Part shown: positions 5,844-6,883 of the stretch, one piece after another
How positions within the stretch are numbered: position 1 is the first letter of the stretch
Layout of the letters: each line of letters begins with the position of its first letter
NCBI GenBank assembly: GCA_009649835.1
Contig: PYCK01000217.1
Coordinates: forward strand, 1 to 6,883
Source: Candidatus Methanocomedens sp.
Lineage (GTDB): Archaea; Halobacteriota; Methanosarcinia; Methanosarcinales; Methanocomedenaceae
Length of the DNA: 6,883 bases
Direction: 5' to 3'
The notes under the pieces: model-generated
What the model was told of the DNA's origin: nothing
The model's database searches: none
What the model saw: only the letters and a program-made list of their open reading frames with translations
Position numbers and translations under genes: made by a program

Positions 5844-6848
5844 CTACTTTCTCCTCAATACAAGGAAAAGTGCTGCAACCAACCCGGTTACTGCTAAAAT
5901 GGCTCCAAAGCCAGGCGTGCTGGATGAAGACGTCTGCGCAGCGGCCTGTTTTGCCTCATCTGCTGCCTGCTGGGCCTGTGCTACTGCCTGCTGGAGTTCA
6001 GCAGATGAGCCCTGGGCTTCAGCAGGTGGAAACGCCTCAAGTACCGGAATGATGAACACACCTCTTACATTGCGCCCGCTGTCAGGTTCCATTGTGGCAC
6101 CGACAAACCATATACCAGGTTCATCAAGTGAATACACGAACTCCCCGTTATCATTGGACTTGGTAACCCGTGTGAATACCATAGGTGGGTCATACGGGAA
6201 CATTTCCTCTGCCAGTTCAACTATCTCTATGCCAAGATCCAGTGTATGGTATATTTCAATCTCTACAGATGCATCTTTAAGCGGCTGACCATTGTACATT
6301 GCTTGTCCGGAGAATACAAACCCTTCCTCCATACCATAAGGTCGCATGTATGGAAGGATCTCGGTCTGCTGATCTACCTCTGCATCCCAGCCTTCCCACA
6401 TCTCTTCACCGCTGTGGATAACGGCTTTGGTGTAGTCTATCAGATTTTCGTCTTCATCCTCATATTTGACAAACACAACAGTATCGCCATCCTGGTCAAC
6501 AGTGAACGAGGCTTTGTAGGCTTTAAATGTCCCAAGTTCTCCATCTTCGTTCATTCCATCAACCGTGATCTCTTCAGGCGTAAGTTGCTCAACAGTGCCG
6601 TCTGGTTTCATGACAGAAACCTCAGGTACAGAGGTCATATCAAATAATATATGCTCGTAGGGGTGTCCCCACATCATATATACTGTCTTTGTCTCTCCCA
6701 GTTCTGCAATATAATCTTCAGGTGCTACATCCCACACCGTATCCGCAGTATCACTGGGGAAGACCATAGTAAAATGTGCACTTGCCATGCCAGCAGATGC
6801 GATCAACAATAGCACTGCAAGCAGAGTTTTTATTAAATTTTCTTTCAT
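5844..6848 (-). CDS. NikK-like DUF4198 (COG5266) secreted metal-uptake protein with PGF-CTERM anchor
   Basis: This 334-residue protein is probably the outside metal-handling component of the ECF transporter. It has a signal peptide (1-24, cleavage after MASA) leaving His25 as the new N-terminus (HFTMVFPSD). The DUF4198/CbiK-type domain spans about 25-270, with the family-like WGHPYEHILFDM stretch (60-71; His62 and His66) and a second Ig-like half from about 176 (GFVFSGQAMYNGQPLKDA). An Ala/Gln-rich helical spacer (about 276-306), a Ser run (307-310) and a tail of TPGFG (311-315), a hydrophobic helix and RRK follow. That tail is the PGF-CTERM type recognised by archaeosortase, implying removal of the helix and lipid attachment. 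No cysteine is present. Bacterial relatives are periplasmic, so the tail is an archaeal adaptation to a single-membrane cell. The ATG at 6848 follows GGTGAT (6857-6852) by three bases. It is first in the operon. Confidence 0.88.
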   Translation of the reverse strand: MKENLIKTLLAVLLLIASAGMASAHFTMVFPSDTADTVWDVAPEDYIAELGETKTVYMMWGHPYEHILFDMTSVPEVSVMKPDGTVEQLTPEEITVDGMNEDGELGTFKAYKASFTVDQDGDTVVFVKYEDEDENLIDYTKAVIHSGEEMWEGWDAEVDQQTEILPYMRPYGMEEGFVFSGQAMYNGQPLKDASVEIEIYHTLDLGIEIVELAEEMFPYDPPMVFTRVTKSNDNGEFVYSLDEPGIWFVGATMEPDSGRNVRGVFIIPVLEAFPPAEAQGSSAELQQAVAQAQQAADEAKQAAAQTSSSSTPGFGAILAVTGLVAALFLVLRRK

Positions 6849-6883
6849 TTCATCACCAATTGGTATTATTTATGCTATAAAAT
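6849..6883 (-). promoter_or_regulatory. Operon leader with ribosome site, palindrome and probable TATA box
   Basis: Reading toward the gene, TTTTATA (6882-6876) and nearby AT-rich bases could be a TATA box about 30 bp before the ATG, giving a very short leader. The perfect palindrome CCAATTGG (6863-6856) overlaps the ribosome site GGTGAT (6857-6852) and could mask it or bind a regulator. The window ends at 6883, so a metal-responsive operator or riboswitch further upstream cannot be seen. Confidence 0.4.

Noticed and set aside
6849..6883. Cobalamin or Ni/Co riboswitch ahead of the metal operon
   Set aside because: Only 35 bases upstream of the first gene are visible and they contain no room for or motif of such a riboswitch.

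Overview
The window is archaeal and most likely from a methanogen-lineage euryarchaeon (Methanosarcinales or a related ANME group). The evidence is a C-terminal PGF-type archaeal sorting signal on a secreted protein, GGTGAT/GGAGG-type ribosome binding sites, AT-rich TATA-like boxes close to start codons, and a complete nickel/cobalt uptake operon, as expected where F430, NiFe enzymes and corrinoids are in demand. The lineage is inferred; no marker gene is present.

Left part, plus strand (1-2536). A 641-residue sodium:solute symporter family (SSF) permease carries a soluble C-terminal extension of about 140 residues. It ends at a hairpin plus T-tract terminator. Next comes a 145-residue membrane-anchored, probably N-glycosylated hypothetical protein. 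A 188-bp gap between convergent genes follows, holding a hairpin and a short open stretch but no supported gene.

Right part, minus strand (6883 down to 2725). Five genes form an energy-coupling-factor (ECF) metal transporter operon, in transcription order: a NikK-like secreted DUF4198 protein (6848-5844), a NikL-like membrane-anchored Ig-like protein (5714-5265), the substrate-binding S component CbiM/NikM (5183-4557), the transmembrane coupling protein CbiQ/NikQ (4439-3651) and the ATPase CbiO/NikO (3651-2725). This is the NikKL-MQO arrangement; no CbiN is present. K and L probably collect or stage the metal outside the membrane, M binds it, and Q couples M to ATP hydrolysis by O. Ni2+ is the likelier substrate, but Co2+ cannot be excluded from sequence.

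The most interesting details are: the archaeal-style anchoring of NikK by a PGF-CTERM tail; predicted mature N-termini of NikK and NikL that both begin with His; an ambiguous CbiM start in which one choice creates a Met-Val-His N-terminus (ATCUN-like); a nine-His cytoplasmic tail on CbiO; a terminator-like hairpin after nikK; and a leader-peptide-like ORF with alternative hairpins between cbiM and cbiQ. No RNA genes, CRISPR arrays or insertion sequences were seen, and no gene-free stretch exceeds 300 bp.
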